Positions 12,132 to 25,897 of a stretch of DNA of 64,000 nucleotides are shown here, piece after piece; position 1 is the stretch's first letter, and the number at the start of each line of letters is the position of its first letter. The position numbers and the translations under genes are program-made. The notes beneath the pieces were generated by a model that worked only from the letters and a program-made list of their open reading frames with translations, had not been told where the DNA came from and searched no databases. The DNA is taken from NCBI RefSeq assembly GCF_029227915.1, contig NC_079881.1, positions 23,227,501 through 23,291,500 on the forward strand, read 5' to 3'. The DNA comes from Hydractinia symbiolongicarpus. Its lineage: Eukaryota; Cnidaria; Hydrozoa; Anthoathecata; Hydractiniidae.

Positions 12132-15100
12132 GCTTCATTTAAAATTTAGATAAATAAGTCATCTTTACTGTGGGATCAATCTTGGCCGTTATCGCGAGCT
12201 GAAGAAGTAGCGACAGTTTCAAAAACTAATTTTCATTGAGTTTCTAACGCTATCAATCCGCTTCAGTTACAACGGTTGCGTCACATATTCGTACCAACAT
12301 GTTATTAACGATACTTTTCTCATATTACTAGGTTGCATCGCTTTTAACAGTGAAACGATTGACTCTGGGACTTAATTGAACTGATTTTGGCCTTTGAGAT
12401 TATAAATGTGATAAATGAGCCAGTTTGACTACAAGAAATAACATTCTTCTTAATTTGACATGATTGCTGAAACTCAGCGATTACACTGGGCGCTGTGGTA
12501 GCGCTTTAATAAAAAAATAATATAAATAAGTCATTTTTTACTGTGGGACCAATCCTGCCGTTAGCTCGCGCTGAAGAAGTAGAGACATTTTGAAAAACTA
12601 CCTTTCATTGACTTTCTAACGGTGTCAATCCGTTTGAGTTACAACGGTTGCGTCACATATTCGTACCAACATGTATTTAGTGATTTTCTTCCGATATTAC
12701 TAAAATGTATTGCTTTTAACAGTGAAACGATTCACTGTGGGAATTATTAGAACTGATTCTGGACTGTGACCTTATAAATGTGATAAATGAGCCAATTGGT
12801 GTCCAAAGAATAACATTCTTCTTAATTTGACATGATTCCTGGAATTAAGCGATTACATTATGCTCTGTGGTAGCACTTTATTTAGAAATTTAAATAAATA
12901 AGTCTTTTCTTACTGTGGGACCAATCCTGGCCGTTAGCACGCGCTGAATAAACAGGAACAGTTCCAAAGTCTGCATTTCATTAACTTTCTAGTGGTATAA
13001 GTCTGTTTGAGTTACAACGGTTCTGTCACATATTCGTACCAACATGTATTTAGCGATATTTTTCTGATATTACTAGGTTGCATCGCTTTTAACAGTGAAA
13101 CGATTGACTGTGGGAATTAATAGAACTGATTCTGGACTGTGACCTTATAAATGTGATAAATGAGCCAATTGGTCTCCAAGGAATAACATTCTTCTTAATT
13201 TGTCATGATTGCCGGAATTCATCGATTACATTAGGCTCTGTGGTAGCGCTTCATTTAAAAATTTAGATAAAGAAGTCTTTTCTTACTGCGGGACCAATCC
13301 TGTTCCTTCGTACGCGCTGAATAAATAGGAACAGTTCCAGACACTACATTTCATTGACTTTCTAGCGGTATAAATCCGTTTGAGTTAGAACGGTTGCGTC
13401 ACATATTCGTACCAACATGTATTTAGCGATATTTTTCTAATATTACTAGGTTGCATCGCTTTTAACAGTGAAACGATTGACTGTGGGAATTAATAGAACT
13501 GATTCTGGACTGTGACCTTATAAATGTGATAAATGTGCCAGTTTGACTACAAGAAATAACATTTTTTTCAATTTGACATGATTCCTGGAACTCAGCGATT
13601 ACACTGGGCGCTGTGGTAGCGCTTTATTAAAAAATTTAGATAAATAAGTCATTTTTTACTGTCGGACCAATCCTAGCCGTTAGTTCGCGCTGAAGAAATA
13701 GAGACAGTTTCAAATACTACATTTCACTGACTTTCTAACGGTGTCAGTCCGTTTAAGTCACAACGGTTGGGTCACATATTCGTACCAACATGTATTTAGC
13801 GATATTTTTCTGATATTACTAGGTTGCATCGCTTTTATCAGTGAAACGATTGACTGTGGGACTTAATTAAACTAACTTTGGACTGTGACCTGATAATTGT
13901 AATAAATCAGACAATTGATCTCCAAGAAATAACATTCTTCTTAAATTGACGTGATTGCCGGAACTTAGCGATTACATTGGGCGCTGTGGTAGCGCTTCAT
14001 TTAAAAATTTAGATAAATAAGTCATCTTTAATGTGGGACCAATCCTGGCCGTTATCGCGCGCTGAAGAAGTAGCGACAGTTTCAAAAACTAATTTTCATT
14101 GAATTTCTAACGCTATCAATCCGCTTCAGTTACAACGGTTGCGTCACATATTCGTACCAACATGTTATTAACGATACTTTTCTCATATTACTAGGTTGCA
14201 TCGCTTTTAACAGTGAAACGATTGACTCTGGGACTTAATTGAACTGATTTTGGCCTTTGAGATTATAAATGTGATAAATGAGCCAGTTTGACTACAAGAA
14301 ATAACATTCTTCTTAATTTGACATGATTGCTGAAACTCAGCGATTACACTGGGCGCTGTGGTAGCGCTTTATTAAAAAAATAATATAAATAAGTCATTTT
14401 TTACTGTGGGACCAATCCTGCCGTTAGCTCGCGCTGAAGAAGTAGAGACATTTTGAAAAACTACCTTTCATTGACTTTCTAACGGTGTCAATCCGTTTGA
14501 GTTACAACGGTTGCGTCACATATTCGTACCAACATGTATTTAGTGATTTTCGTCCGATATTACTAAAATGTATTGCTTTTAACAGTGAAACGATTCACTG
14601 TGGGAATTATTAGAACTGATTCTGGACTGTGACCTTATAAATGTGATAAATGAGCCAATTGGTGTCCAAAGAATAACATTCTTCTTAATTTGACATGATT
14701 CCTGGAATTAAGCGATTACATTATGCTCTGTGGTAGCACTTTATTTAGAAATTTAAATAAATAAGTCTTTTCTTACTGCGGGACCAATCCTGTTCCTTCG
14801 TACGCGCTGAATAAATAGGAACAGTTCCAGACACTACATTTCATTGACTTTCTAGCGGTATAAATCCGTTTGAGTTAGAACGGTTGCGTCACATATTCGT
14901 ACCAACATGTATTTAGCGATATTTTTCTAATATTACTAGGTTGCATCGCTTTTAACAGTGAAACGATTGACTGTGGGAATTAATAGAACTGATTCTGGAC
15001 TGTGACCTTATAAATGTGATAAATGTGCCAGTTTGACTACAAGAAATAACATTCTTTTCAATTTGACATGATTCCTGGAACTCAGCGATTACACTGAGCG

Positions 15101-15483
15101 CTGTGGTAGCGCTTTATTAAAAAATTTAGATAAATAAGTCATTTTTTACTGTCGGACCAATCCTAGCCGTTAGTTCGCGCTGAAGAAATAGAGACAGTTT
15201 CAAATACTACATTTCACTGACTTTCTAACGGTGTCAGTCCGTTTAAGTCACAACGGTTGGGTCACATATTCGTACCAACATGTATTTAGCGATATTTTTC
15301 TGATATTACTAGGTTGCATCGCTTTTATCAGTGAAACGATTGACTGTGGGACTTAATTAAACTAACTTTGGACTGTGACCTGATAATTGTAATAAATCAG
15401 ACAATTGATCTCCAAGAAATAACATTCTTCTTAAATTGACGTGATTGCCGGAACTTAGCGATTACATTGGGCGCTGTGGTAGC
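12132..15483 (+). repeat. Higher-order repeat B: 5-monomer unit then 4-monomer version
   Basis: The first unit has starts 12132, 12503, 12875, 13248 and 13621; the second has 13994, 14366, 14738 and 15111. Monomers at 12132, 12503 and 12875 reappear 1,862-1,863 bp on. From inside monomer 14738 the match shifts to an offset of 1,490 bp (the private CTGTTCCTTCGTACGC at about 13300 and 14790). One monomer is therefore missing from the second unit and 14738 is a chimera of two parents. Confidence 0.87.
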
Positions 15484-18465
15484 GCTTCATTTAAAAATTT
15501 AGATAAATAAGTCATCTTTAATGTGGGACCAATCCTGGCCGTTATCGCGCGCTGAAGAAATAGCGACATTTTCAAAAACTAAATTTCATTGACTTTCTAA
15601 AGCTATCAATCCGCTTCAGTTACAACGGTTGCGTCACATGTTCGTACCAACATGTATTTTGTGATTTTCTTCCGATATTACTAAGTTGTTTTGCTTTTAA
15701 CAATGAAACGATTGACTGTGGGAATTAATTGAACTGATTTTGGACTGTGACCTTATAAATGTTATAAGTGAGAAAATTGGACTCCAAGAAATAACATTCT
15801 TCTTAATTTGACATGATTGCTGGATTTCAAGGATTACATTAGCCTCGATGGTAGCGCTTTATTTAAAAATTTAGATAAATAAGTCTTTCCTTACTGTGGG
15901 ACCAATCCTGGCCGTTAGCACGCGCTGAATAAATGGGAACAGTTACAAAGACTACATTCCATTGACCTTCTAACGCTGTCAATCCGCTTCAGTAACAACG
16001 GATGCGTCACATATTCGTACCAACATATATTTAGCGATACGTTTCTCATATTACTAGGTTGCATCGCTTTTAGCAGTGAAACGATTGACTCTGGGACTTA
16101 ATTGAACTGATTTTGGACTGTCACCTTATAAATGTTACAAGTGAGACAATTAGTCTCCAAGGAATAACATTCTTCTTAATTTGACATGATTGCTGGGATT
16201 CAGCGATTACATTATGCTCTGTGGTAGCGCTTTATTTAAAAATTTAGATAAACAGGAATTTTCTTACTGTGGGACCAATCCTGGCCGTTAGCACGCGCTG
16301 AATAAATAGGATCAGTTCCAAAGACTACATTTCATTGACTTTCTAGCAGCATAAATCCGTTTGAATTACAACGGTTGCGTCACATATTCGTACCAACATG
16401 TACTTAGCGATAGTATTCGGATATTACTAAGTTGCATCGCTTTTAACAGTGAAACGATTGACCGTGGGACTTAATTGAACTAATTCTGGACTATGACTTT
16501 ATAAATGTGATAAATGAGCCAATTTGACTCCAAGGAATAACATTGTTCTTAATTTAATGTGATTTCTGGAATTCAGCGAGTACACTAGGCCATGTTATAG
16601 CGCTTTATTTAAAAATTTAGATAAATAAATCATTTTTTACTGTGGGATTAATCCTAGCCCTTAGCTCGCGCTGAAGAAATAGAGACAGTTTCAAAAACTA
16701 CATTTCATTGACTTTCTAACGGTGCCAATCCGTTTGAGTTACAGCGGTTGCGTTACATATTCGTACCAACATGTATTTTGTGATTTTCTTCCGATATTAC
16801 TAAGTTGTTTTGCTTTTAACAATGAAACGATTGACTGTGGGAATTAATTGAACTGATTTTGGACTGTGACCTTATAAATGTTATAACTGAGAAAATTGGA
16901 CTCCAAAAAATAACATTCTTATTAATCTGACATGATTGCTGGAACTCAGCGATTACACTGGGCGCTGTGGTAACGTTTTATTTAAAAATTAAGTTAAATA
17001 AGTCTTTTTTTACTGTGGCACCAATCCTAGCCGTTTGTTTGCGCAGAAGAAATAGGAACAGTTTCAAAGACTTAATTTCATCGACTTTCTAACAGTGTCA
17101 ATCCGTTTGAGTTACAACGGTTGCGTCACATATTCGTACCAACATGTATTTAGCGATAGTATTCGGATATTACTAGGTTACATCGCTTTTTACAGTGAAA
17201 CGTTTGCCTGTGGGACTTAATTGAACTGACTTTGGACTTTGACCTTATAAATGTGAGAAATGAGCCAGCTTGACTACAACAAATAACATTCTTATTAATC
17301 TGACATGATTGCTGGAACTCAGCGATTACACTGGGCGCTGTGGTAGCGTTTTATTTAAAAATTTAGATAAATAAGTCTTTCTTTACTGTGGCACCAATCC
17401 TAGCCGTTAGTTCGCGCTGAAGAAATAGGAACAGTTCTAAAGACTACATTTCATTGACTTTCTAGCGTTATAAATCCGCTTCAGTTACAACGGTTGCGTC
17501 ACATATTCGTACCAACATGTTATTAACGATACTTTTCTCATATTACTAGGTTGCATCACTTTTAACAGTGAAACGATTGACTCTGGGACTTAATTGAACT
17601 GATTTTGGCCTTTGACATTATAAATGTGATAAATGAGCGAGTTTGACTACAAGAAATAACATTCTTCTTAATTTGACATGGTTGCTGAAACTCAGCGATT
17701 ACACTGGGCGCTGTGGTAGCGCTTTATTAAAAAAATAATATAAATAAGTCATTTTTTACTGTGGGACCAATCCTGCCGTTTGCTCGCGCTGAAGAAGTAG
17801 AGACATTTTGAAAACCTACCTTTCATTGACTTTCTAACGGTGTCAATCCGTTTGAGTTACAACGGTTGCGTCACATATTCGTACCAACATGTACTTAGTG
17901 ATTTTCTTCCGATATTACTAAAATGTATTGCTTGTAACAGTGAAACGATTCACTGTGGGAATTATTAGAACTGATTCTGGACTGTGACCTTATAAATGTG
18001 AGAAATGAGCCAATTGGTGTCCAAAGAATAACATTCTTCTTAATTTGACATGATTCCTGGAATTAAGCGATTACATTATGCTCTGTGGTAGCACTTTATT
18101 TAAAAATTTAAATAAATAAGTCTTTTCTTACTGTGGGACAAATCCTGGCCCTTAGCACGCGCTGAATAAACAGGAACAGTTCCAAAGACTGCATTTCATT
18201 GACTTTCTAGCGGTATAAGTCTGTTTGAGTTACAACAGTTCTGTCACATATTTGTACCAACATGTATTTAGCGATATTTTTCTGATATTACTAGGTTGCA
18301 TCGCTTTTAACAGTGAAACGATTGACTGTGGGAATTAATAGAACTGATTCTGGACTGTGACCTTATAAATGTTACAAGTGAGACAATTGGTCTCCAAGGA
18401 ATAACATTCTTCTTAATTTGACATGATTGCTGGATTTTAGGGATTACATTAGCCTCGATGGTAGC
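15484..18465 (+). repeat. Higher-order repeat C, first copy (7 monomers) with lead-in monomer
   Basis: Starts are 15484, 15856, 16229, 16602, 16975, 17348, 17721 and 18093. The 7-monomer unit counted from 15856 (2,610 bp) begins after AGCCTCGATG. It includes a monomer with GATAAACAGGAATTTTC (16229) and one with a GTTTTATTTAAAAATTAAG start (16975). Monomers 17721 and 18093 are the same types as 12503/14366 and 12875/14738, linking repeats B and C. Confidence 0.85.
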
Positions 18466-21445
18466 GCTTTATTTAAAAATTTAGATAAATAAGTCTTTCC
18501 TTACTGTGGGACCAATCCTGGCCGTTAGCACGCGCTGAATAAATAGGAACAGTTACAAAGACTACATTCCATTGACCTTCTAACGCTGTCAATCCGCTTC
18601 AGTAACAACGGTTGCGTCACATATTCGTACCAACATGTATTTAGCGATACGTTTCTCATATTACTAGGTTGCATCGCTTTTAGCAGTGAAACGATTGACT
18701 CTGGGACTTAATTGAACTGATTTTGGACTGTCACCTTATAAATGTTACAAGTGAGACAATTGGTCTCCAAGGAATAACATTCTTCTTAATTTGACATGAT
18801 TGCTGGGATTCAGCGATTACATTATGCTCTGTGGTAGCGCTTTATTTAAAAATTTAGATAAACAGGAATTTTCTTACTGTGGGACCAATCCTGGCCGTTA
18901 GCACGCGCTGAATAAATAGGATCAGTTCCAAAGACTACATTTCATTGACTTTCTAGCAGCATAAATCCGTTTGAATTACAACGGTTGCGTCACATATTCG
19001 TACCAACATGTACTTAGCGATAGTATTCGGATATTACTAAGTTGAATCGCTTTTAACAGTGAAACGATTGACCGTGGGACTTAATTGAACTAATTCTGGA
19101 CTATGACCTTATAAATGTGATAAATGAGCCAATTTGACTCCAAAGAATAACATTGTTCTTAATTCAATATGATTTCTGGAATTCAGCGAGTACACTAGGT
19201 CATGTTATAGCGCTCCATTTAAAAATTTAGATAAATAAGTCATTTTTACTGTGGGACCAATCCTAGCCGTTAGCGCGCGCTGAAGATATAGAGATAGTTT
19301 CAAAAACTCCATTTCATTGACTTTCTAACAGTGTCAATCTGTTTGAGTTACAACGGTTGCGTCACATATTCGTACCAACATGTATTTAGCGATAGTCATC
19401 GGATATTACTAGGTTACATCGCTTTTAATAGTGAAACGTTTGACTGTGGGACTTAATTGAACTGACTTTGGACTTTGACCTTAGAAATGTGATAAATGAG
19501 CCCGCTTGACTACAACAAATAACATTCTTATTAATCTGACATGATTGCTGGAACTCAGCGATTACACTGGGCGCTGTGGTAACGTTTTATTTAAAAATTA
19601 AGTTAAATAAGTCTTTTTTTAATGTGGCACCAATCCTAGCCGTTTGTTTGCGCAGAAGAAATAGGAACAGTTCCAAAGACTACATTTCATTGACTTTCTA
19701 GCGTTATAAATCCGTTTGAGTTACAACGGTTGCGTCACATATTCGTACCAACATGTATTTAGCGATAGTATTCGGATGTTACTAGGTTGCATCGCTTTTA
19801 ACAGTGAAACGATTGACTGTGGGACTTAATTGAACTGATTTTGGACTTTGACCTTATAAATGTGATAAATGAGGCAGTTTGACAACAAGAAGTAACATTC
19901 TTCTTAATTTGACATGATTGCTGGAACTCAGCGATTACACTGGGCGCTGTGGTAGCGCTTTATTACAAAATTAAGATAAATAAGTCATTTTTAACTGTGG
20001 CACCAATCCTAGCCGTTAGTTCGCGCTGAAGAAATAGGAACAGTTCTAAAGACTACATTTCATTGACTTTCTAGCGTTATAAATCCGTTTGAGTTACAAC
20101 GGTTGCGTCACATATTCGTACCAACATGTATTTAGCGATAGTATTCGGATGTTACTAGGTTGCATCGCTTTTAACAGTGAAACGATTGACTGTGGGACTT
20201 AATTGAACTAATTTTTGACTTTGACCTTATAAATGTGATAAATGAGGCAGTTTGACTATAAGAAGTAACATTCTTCTTAATTTGACATGATTGCTGGAAC
20301 TCAGCGATTACACTGGGCGCTGTGGTAGCGCTTTATTACAAAATTAAGATAATAAGTCATTTTTAACTGTGGGACCAATCCTGCTGTTTGCTCGCGCTGA
20401 AGAAGTAGAGACATTTTGAAAAACTACCTTTCATTGACTTTCTAACGGTGTCAATCCGTTTGAGTTACAACGGTTGCGTCACATATTCGTACCAACATGT
20501 ATTTAGTGATTTTCTTCCGATATTACTAAAATGTATTGCTTTTAACAGTGAAGCGATTCACTGTGGGAATTATTAGAACTGATTCTGGACTGTGACCTTA
20601 TAAATGTGATAAATGAGCCAATTGGTCTCCAAGGAATAACATTCTTCTTAATTTGTCATGATTGCCGGAATTCATCGATTACATTAGGCTCTGTGGTAGC
20701 GCTTTATTTAAAAATTTAGATAAAGAAGTCTTTTCTTACTGTGGGACCAATCCTGTTCCTTCGTACGCGCTGAATAAATAGGAACAGTTCCACAGACTAC
20801 ATTTCATTGACTTTCTAGCGGTATAAATCCGTTTGAGTTAGAACGGTTGCGTCACATATTCGTACCAACATGTATTTAGCGATATTTTTCTGATATTACT
20901 AGGTTGCATCGCTTTTAACAGTGAAACGATTGACTGTGGGACTTAATTGAACTAACTTTGGACTGTGACCTGATAATTGTAATAAATCAGACAACTGATC
21001 TCCAAGAAATAACATTCTTCTTAAATTGACGTGATTGCCGGAACTTAGCGATTACATTGGGCGCTGTGGTAGCGCTTCATTTAAAAATTTAGATAAATAA
21101 GTCATCTTTAATGTGGGACCAATCCTGGCCGTTATCGCGCGCTGAAGAAATAGCGACAGTTTCAAAAACTAAATTTCATTGACTTTCTAACGCTATCAAT
21201 CCGCTTCAGGTACAACGGTTGCGTCACATATTCGTACCAACATGTATTTAGCGATACCTTTCTCATATTACTAGGTTGCATCGCTTTTAACAGTGAAACG
21301 ATTGACTCTGGGACTTAATTGAACTGATTTTTAACTGTGACCCTATAAATGTTACAAGTGAGACAATTGGTCTCCAAGGAATAACATTCTTCTTAATTTG
21401 ACATGATTGCTGGATTTTAGGGATTACATTAGCCTCGATGGTAGC
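18466..21445 (+). repeat. Higher-order repeat C, second copy (8 monomers, 2,980 bp)
   Basis: Starts are 18466, 18839, 19212, 19584, 19957, 20330, 20701 and 21074. It opens with the same AGCCTCGATG-preceded monomer and the GATAAACAGGAATTTTC monomer. Monomers 19957 and 20330 share the GTATTCGGATGTTACT variant and the GCTTTATTACAAAATTAAG start, a local dimer expansion. The unit ends at the next AGCCTCGATG junction. Confidence 0.85.
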
Positions 21446-22937
21446 GCTTTATTTAAAAATTTAGATAAATAAGTCTTTCCTTACTGTGGGACCAATCCTG
21501 GCCGTTAGCACGCGCTGAATAAATAGGAACAGTTACAAAGACTACATTCCATTGACCTTCTAACGCTGTCAATCCGCTTCAGTAACAACGGTTGCGTCAC
21601 ATATTCGTACCAACATGTATTTAGCGATACGTTTCTCATATTACTAGGTTGCATCGCTTTTAGCAGTGAAACGATTGACTCTGGGACTTAATTGAACTGA
21701 TTTTGGACTGTCACCTTATAAATGTTACAAGTGAGACAATTGGTCTCCAAGGAATAACATTCTTCTTAATTTGACATGATTGCTGGGATTCAGCGATTAC
21801 ATTATGCTCTGTGGTAGCGCTTTATTTAAAAATTTAGATAAACAGGAATTTTCTTACTGTGGGACCAATCCTGGCCGTTAGCACGCGCTGAATAAATAGG
21901 ATCAGTTCCAAAGACTACATTTCATTGACTTTCTAGCAGCATAAATCCGTTTGAATTACAACGGTTGCGTCACATATTCGTACCAACATGTACTTAGCGA
22001 TAGTATTCGGATATTACTAAGTTGAATCGCTTTTAACAGTGAAACGATTGACCGTGGGACTTAATTGAACTAATTCTGGACTATGACCTTATAAATGTGA
22101 TAAATGAGCCAATTTGACTCCAAGGAATAACATTGTTCTTAATTCAATATGATTTCTGGAATTCAGCGAGTACACTAGGCCATGTTATAGCGCTTTATTT
22201 AAAAATTTAGATAAATAAATCATTTTTTACTGTGGGATTAATCCTAGCCCTTAGCTCGCGCTGAAGAAATAGAGAAAGTTTCAAAAACTCCATTTCATTG
22301 ACTTTCTAACAGTGTCAATCCGTTTGAGTTACAACGGTTGCGTCACATATTCGTACCAACATGTATTTAGCGATAGTATTCGGATATTACTAGGTTACAT
22401 CGCTTTTAACAGTGAAACGTTTGACTGTGGGACTTAATTGAACTGACTTTGGACTTTGACCTTAGAAATGTGATAAATGAGCCAGCTTGACTACAACAAA
22501 TAACATTCTTATTAATCTGACATGATTGCTGGAACTCAGCGATTACACTGGGCGCTGTGGTAACGTTTCATTTAAAATTTAAGTTAAATAAGTCTTTTTT
22601 TAATGTGGCACCAATCCTAGCCGTTTGTTTGCGCAGAAGAAATAGGAACAGTTCCAAAGACTACATTTCATTGTGTTTCTAGCGTTATAAATCCGTTTGA
22701 GTTACAACGGTTGCGTCACATATTCGTACCAACATATATTTAGCGATAGTATTCGGATGTTACTAGGTTGCATCGCTTTTAACAGTGAAACGATTGACTG
22801 TGGGACTTAATTGAACTAATTTTTGACTTTGACCTTATAAATGTGATAAATGAGGCAGTTTGACTATAAGAAGTAACATTCTTCTTAATTTGACATGATT
22901 GCTGGAACTCAGCGATTACACTGGGCGCTGTGGTAGC
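21446..22937 (+). repeat. Higher-order repeat C, third copy (4 monomers retained)
   Basis: Starts are 21446, 21819, 22192 and 22565. These correspond to 15856, 16229, 16602 and 16975 and, with changes, to 18466-19584. After this the array switches to GGCACCAATCCTAGCC-type monomers. Confidence 0.84.
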
Positions 22938-25897
22938 GATTTATTACAAAATTAAGATAATAAGTCATTTTTAACTGTGGCACCAATCCTAGCCGGTAGT
23001 TCGCGTTGAAGAAATAGAGACAGTTTCAAAAACTACATTTTATTGATTCTCTAACTTTGTCAATCCGTTTGAGTTACAACGGTTGCGTCACATATTCGTA
23101 CCAACATGTATTTAGTGATTTTTTTCCGCTAATACTATGTTGCATCGCTTTTAACAGTGAAACGATTGATTCTGGGACTTAATTGAACTGATTTTGGACT
23201 GTGACCTTATAAATGTTATAAGTGAGACAATTGGACTCCAAGAAATAACATTCTTCTTAACTTGACATGATTGTGGAAACTCAGCGATTACATTGGACCC
23301 CGTGATAGCGCTCCATTTAAAAATTTAGATAAATAAGACATTTTTACTGTGGGACCAATCCTAGCCGTTAGTTCGCGCTGAAGAAATAGGAACAGTTCCA
23401 AAGACTACATTTCATTGACATTCTAGCGGTATAAATCCGTTTGAGTTACAACGTTTGCGTCACATATTCGTAACAACATGTATTTAGCCATAGTATTCGG
23501 ATATTACTAGGTTACATCGCTTTTAACAGTGAAAGGTTTGACTGTGGGACTTAATTGAACTGATTTTAGACTTTGACCTTATAAATGTGATAAATGAGGC
23601 AGTTTGACTACAAGAATCTTAATTTGACATGATTGCGGGAACTGAGCGATTACACTGAGCGCTGTGGTAGCGCTTTAATAAAAAATTAAGATAACTAAGT
23701 CATTTTTAACTGTGGCAGCAATCCTAGCCCGTAGTTCGCGCTGAAGAAATAGAGACAGTTTCAAAAACTACATTTCATTTACTTTCTAATGGTGTCAATC
23801 CGTTTGAGTTACAACGGTTGCGTCACATATTCGTACCAACATGTATTTAGTGATTTTTTTCCGCTAATACTATGTTGCATCGCTTTTAACAGTGAAACGA
23901 TTGATTCTGGGACTTAATTGAACTGATTTTGGACTGTGACCTTATAAATGTTATAAGTGAGACAATTGGACTCCAAGAAATAACATTCTTCTTAACTTGA
24001 CATGATTGTGGAAACTCAGCGATTACATTGGACCCCGTGGTAGCGCTCCATTTAAAAATTTAGATAAATAAGACATTTTTACTGTGGGACCAATCCTAGC
24101 CGTTAGTTCGCGCTGAAGAAATAGGAACAGTTCCAAAGACTACATTTCATTGACATTCTAGCGGTATAAATCCGTTTGAGTTACAACGTTTGCGTCACAT
24201 ATTCGTAACAACATGTATTTAGCCATAGTATTCGGATATTACTAGGTTACATCGCTTTTAACAGTGAAACGTTTGACTGTGGGACTTAATTGAACTGATT
24301 TTAGACTTTGACCTTATAAATGTGATAAATGAGGCAGTTGGACTACAAGAAGTAACATTCTTCTTAATTTGACATGATTGCTGGAACTGAGCGATTACAC
24401 TGAGCGCTGTGGTAGCGCTTCAATAAAAAATTAAGATAACTAAGTCATTTCTAACTGTGGCACCAATCCTAGCCCGTAGTTCGCGCTGAAGAAATAGAGA
24501 CAGTTTCAAAAACTACATTTCATTTACTTTCTAATGGTGTCAATCCGTTTGAGTTACAACGGTTGCGTCACATATTCGTACCAACATGTATTTAGCGATA
24601 TTTTTCCTCTATTACTAGGTTGCATCTCTTTTAACAGTGAAACGATTGACTGTGGGACTTAATTGAACTGATTTTGGACTTTGACCTTATAAATGTGATA
24701 AATGAGGCAGTTTGACTACAAGAATCTTAATTTGACATGATTGCGGGAACTGAGCGATTACACTGAGCGCTGTGGTAGCGCTTTAATAAAAAATTAAGAT
24801 AACTAAGTCATTTTTAACTGTGGCAGCAATCCTAGCCCGTAGTTCGCGCTGAAGAAATAGAGACAGTTTCAAAAACTACATTTCATTTACTTTCTAATGG
24901 TGTCAATCCGTTTGAGTTACAACGGTTGCGTCACATATTCGTACCAACATGTATTTAGTGATTTTTTTCCGCTAATACTATGTTGCATCGCTTTTAACAG
25001 TGAAACGATTGATTCTGGGACTTAATTGAACTGATTTTGGACTGTGACCTTATAAATGTTATAAGTGAGACAATTGGACTCCAAGAAATAACATTCTTCT
25101 TAACTTGACATGATTGTGGAAACTCAGCGATTACATTGGACCCCGTGGTAGCGCTCCATTTAAAAATTTAGATAAATAAGACATTTTTACTGTGGGACCA
25201 ATCCTAGCCGTTAGTTCGCGCTGAAGAAATAGGAACAGTTCCAAAGACTACATTTCATTGACATTCTAGCGGTATAAATCCGTTTGAGTTACAACGTTTG
25301 CGTCACATATTCGTAACAACATGTATTTAGCCATAGTATTCGGATATTACTAGGTTACATCGCTTTTAACAGTGAAACGTTTGACTGTGGGACTTAATTG
25401 AACTGATTTTAGACTTTGACCTTATAAATGTGATAAATGAGGCAGTTGGACTACAAGAAGTAACATTCTTCTTAATTTGACATGATTGCTGGAACTGAGC
25501 GATTACACTGAGCGCTGTGGTAGCGCTTTAATAAAAAATTAAGATAACTAAGTCATTTTTAACTGTGGCACCAATCCTAGCCCGTAGTTCGTGCTGAAGA
25601 AATAGAGACAGTTTCAAAAACTACATTTCATTTACTTTCTAATGGTGTCAATCCGTTTGAGTTACAACGGTTGCGTCACATATTCGTACCAACATGTATT
25701 TAGCGATATTTTTCCTCTATTACTAGGTTGCATCTCTTTTAACAGTGAAACGATTGACTGTGGGACTTAATTGAACTGATTTTGGACTTTGACCTTATGA
25801 ATGTGATAAATGAGGCAGCTTGACTACAAGAAGTAACATTCTTCTTAATTTGACATGATTGCTGGAACTCAGCGATTACACTGAGCGCTGTGGTAGT
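22938..25897 (+). repeat. Trimeric higher-order repeat D
   Basis: Starts are 22938, 23310, 23672, 24045, 24417, 24780, 25153 and 25525. Trimer 23672-24779 (1,108 bp) is repeated as 24780-25897 (1,118 bp); the 10-bp length difference is the deletion giving ACAAGAATCTTAATTT. Private features are GATAACTAAGTCAT, TCCTAGCCCGTAG, CCGCTAATACTATG and the GCTCCATTT start. Confidence 0.88.
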
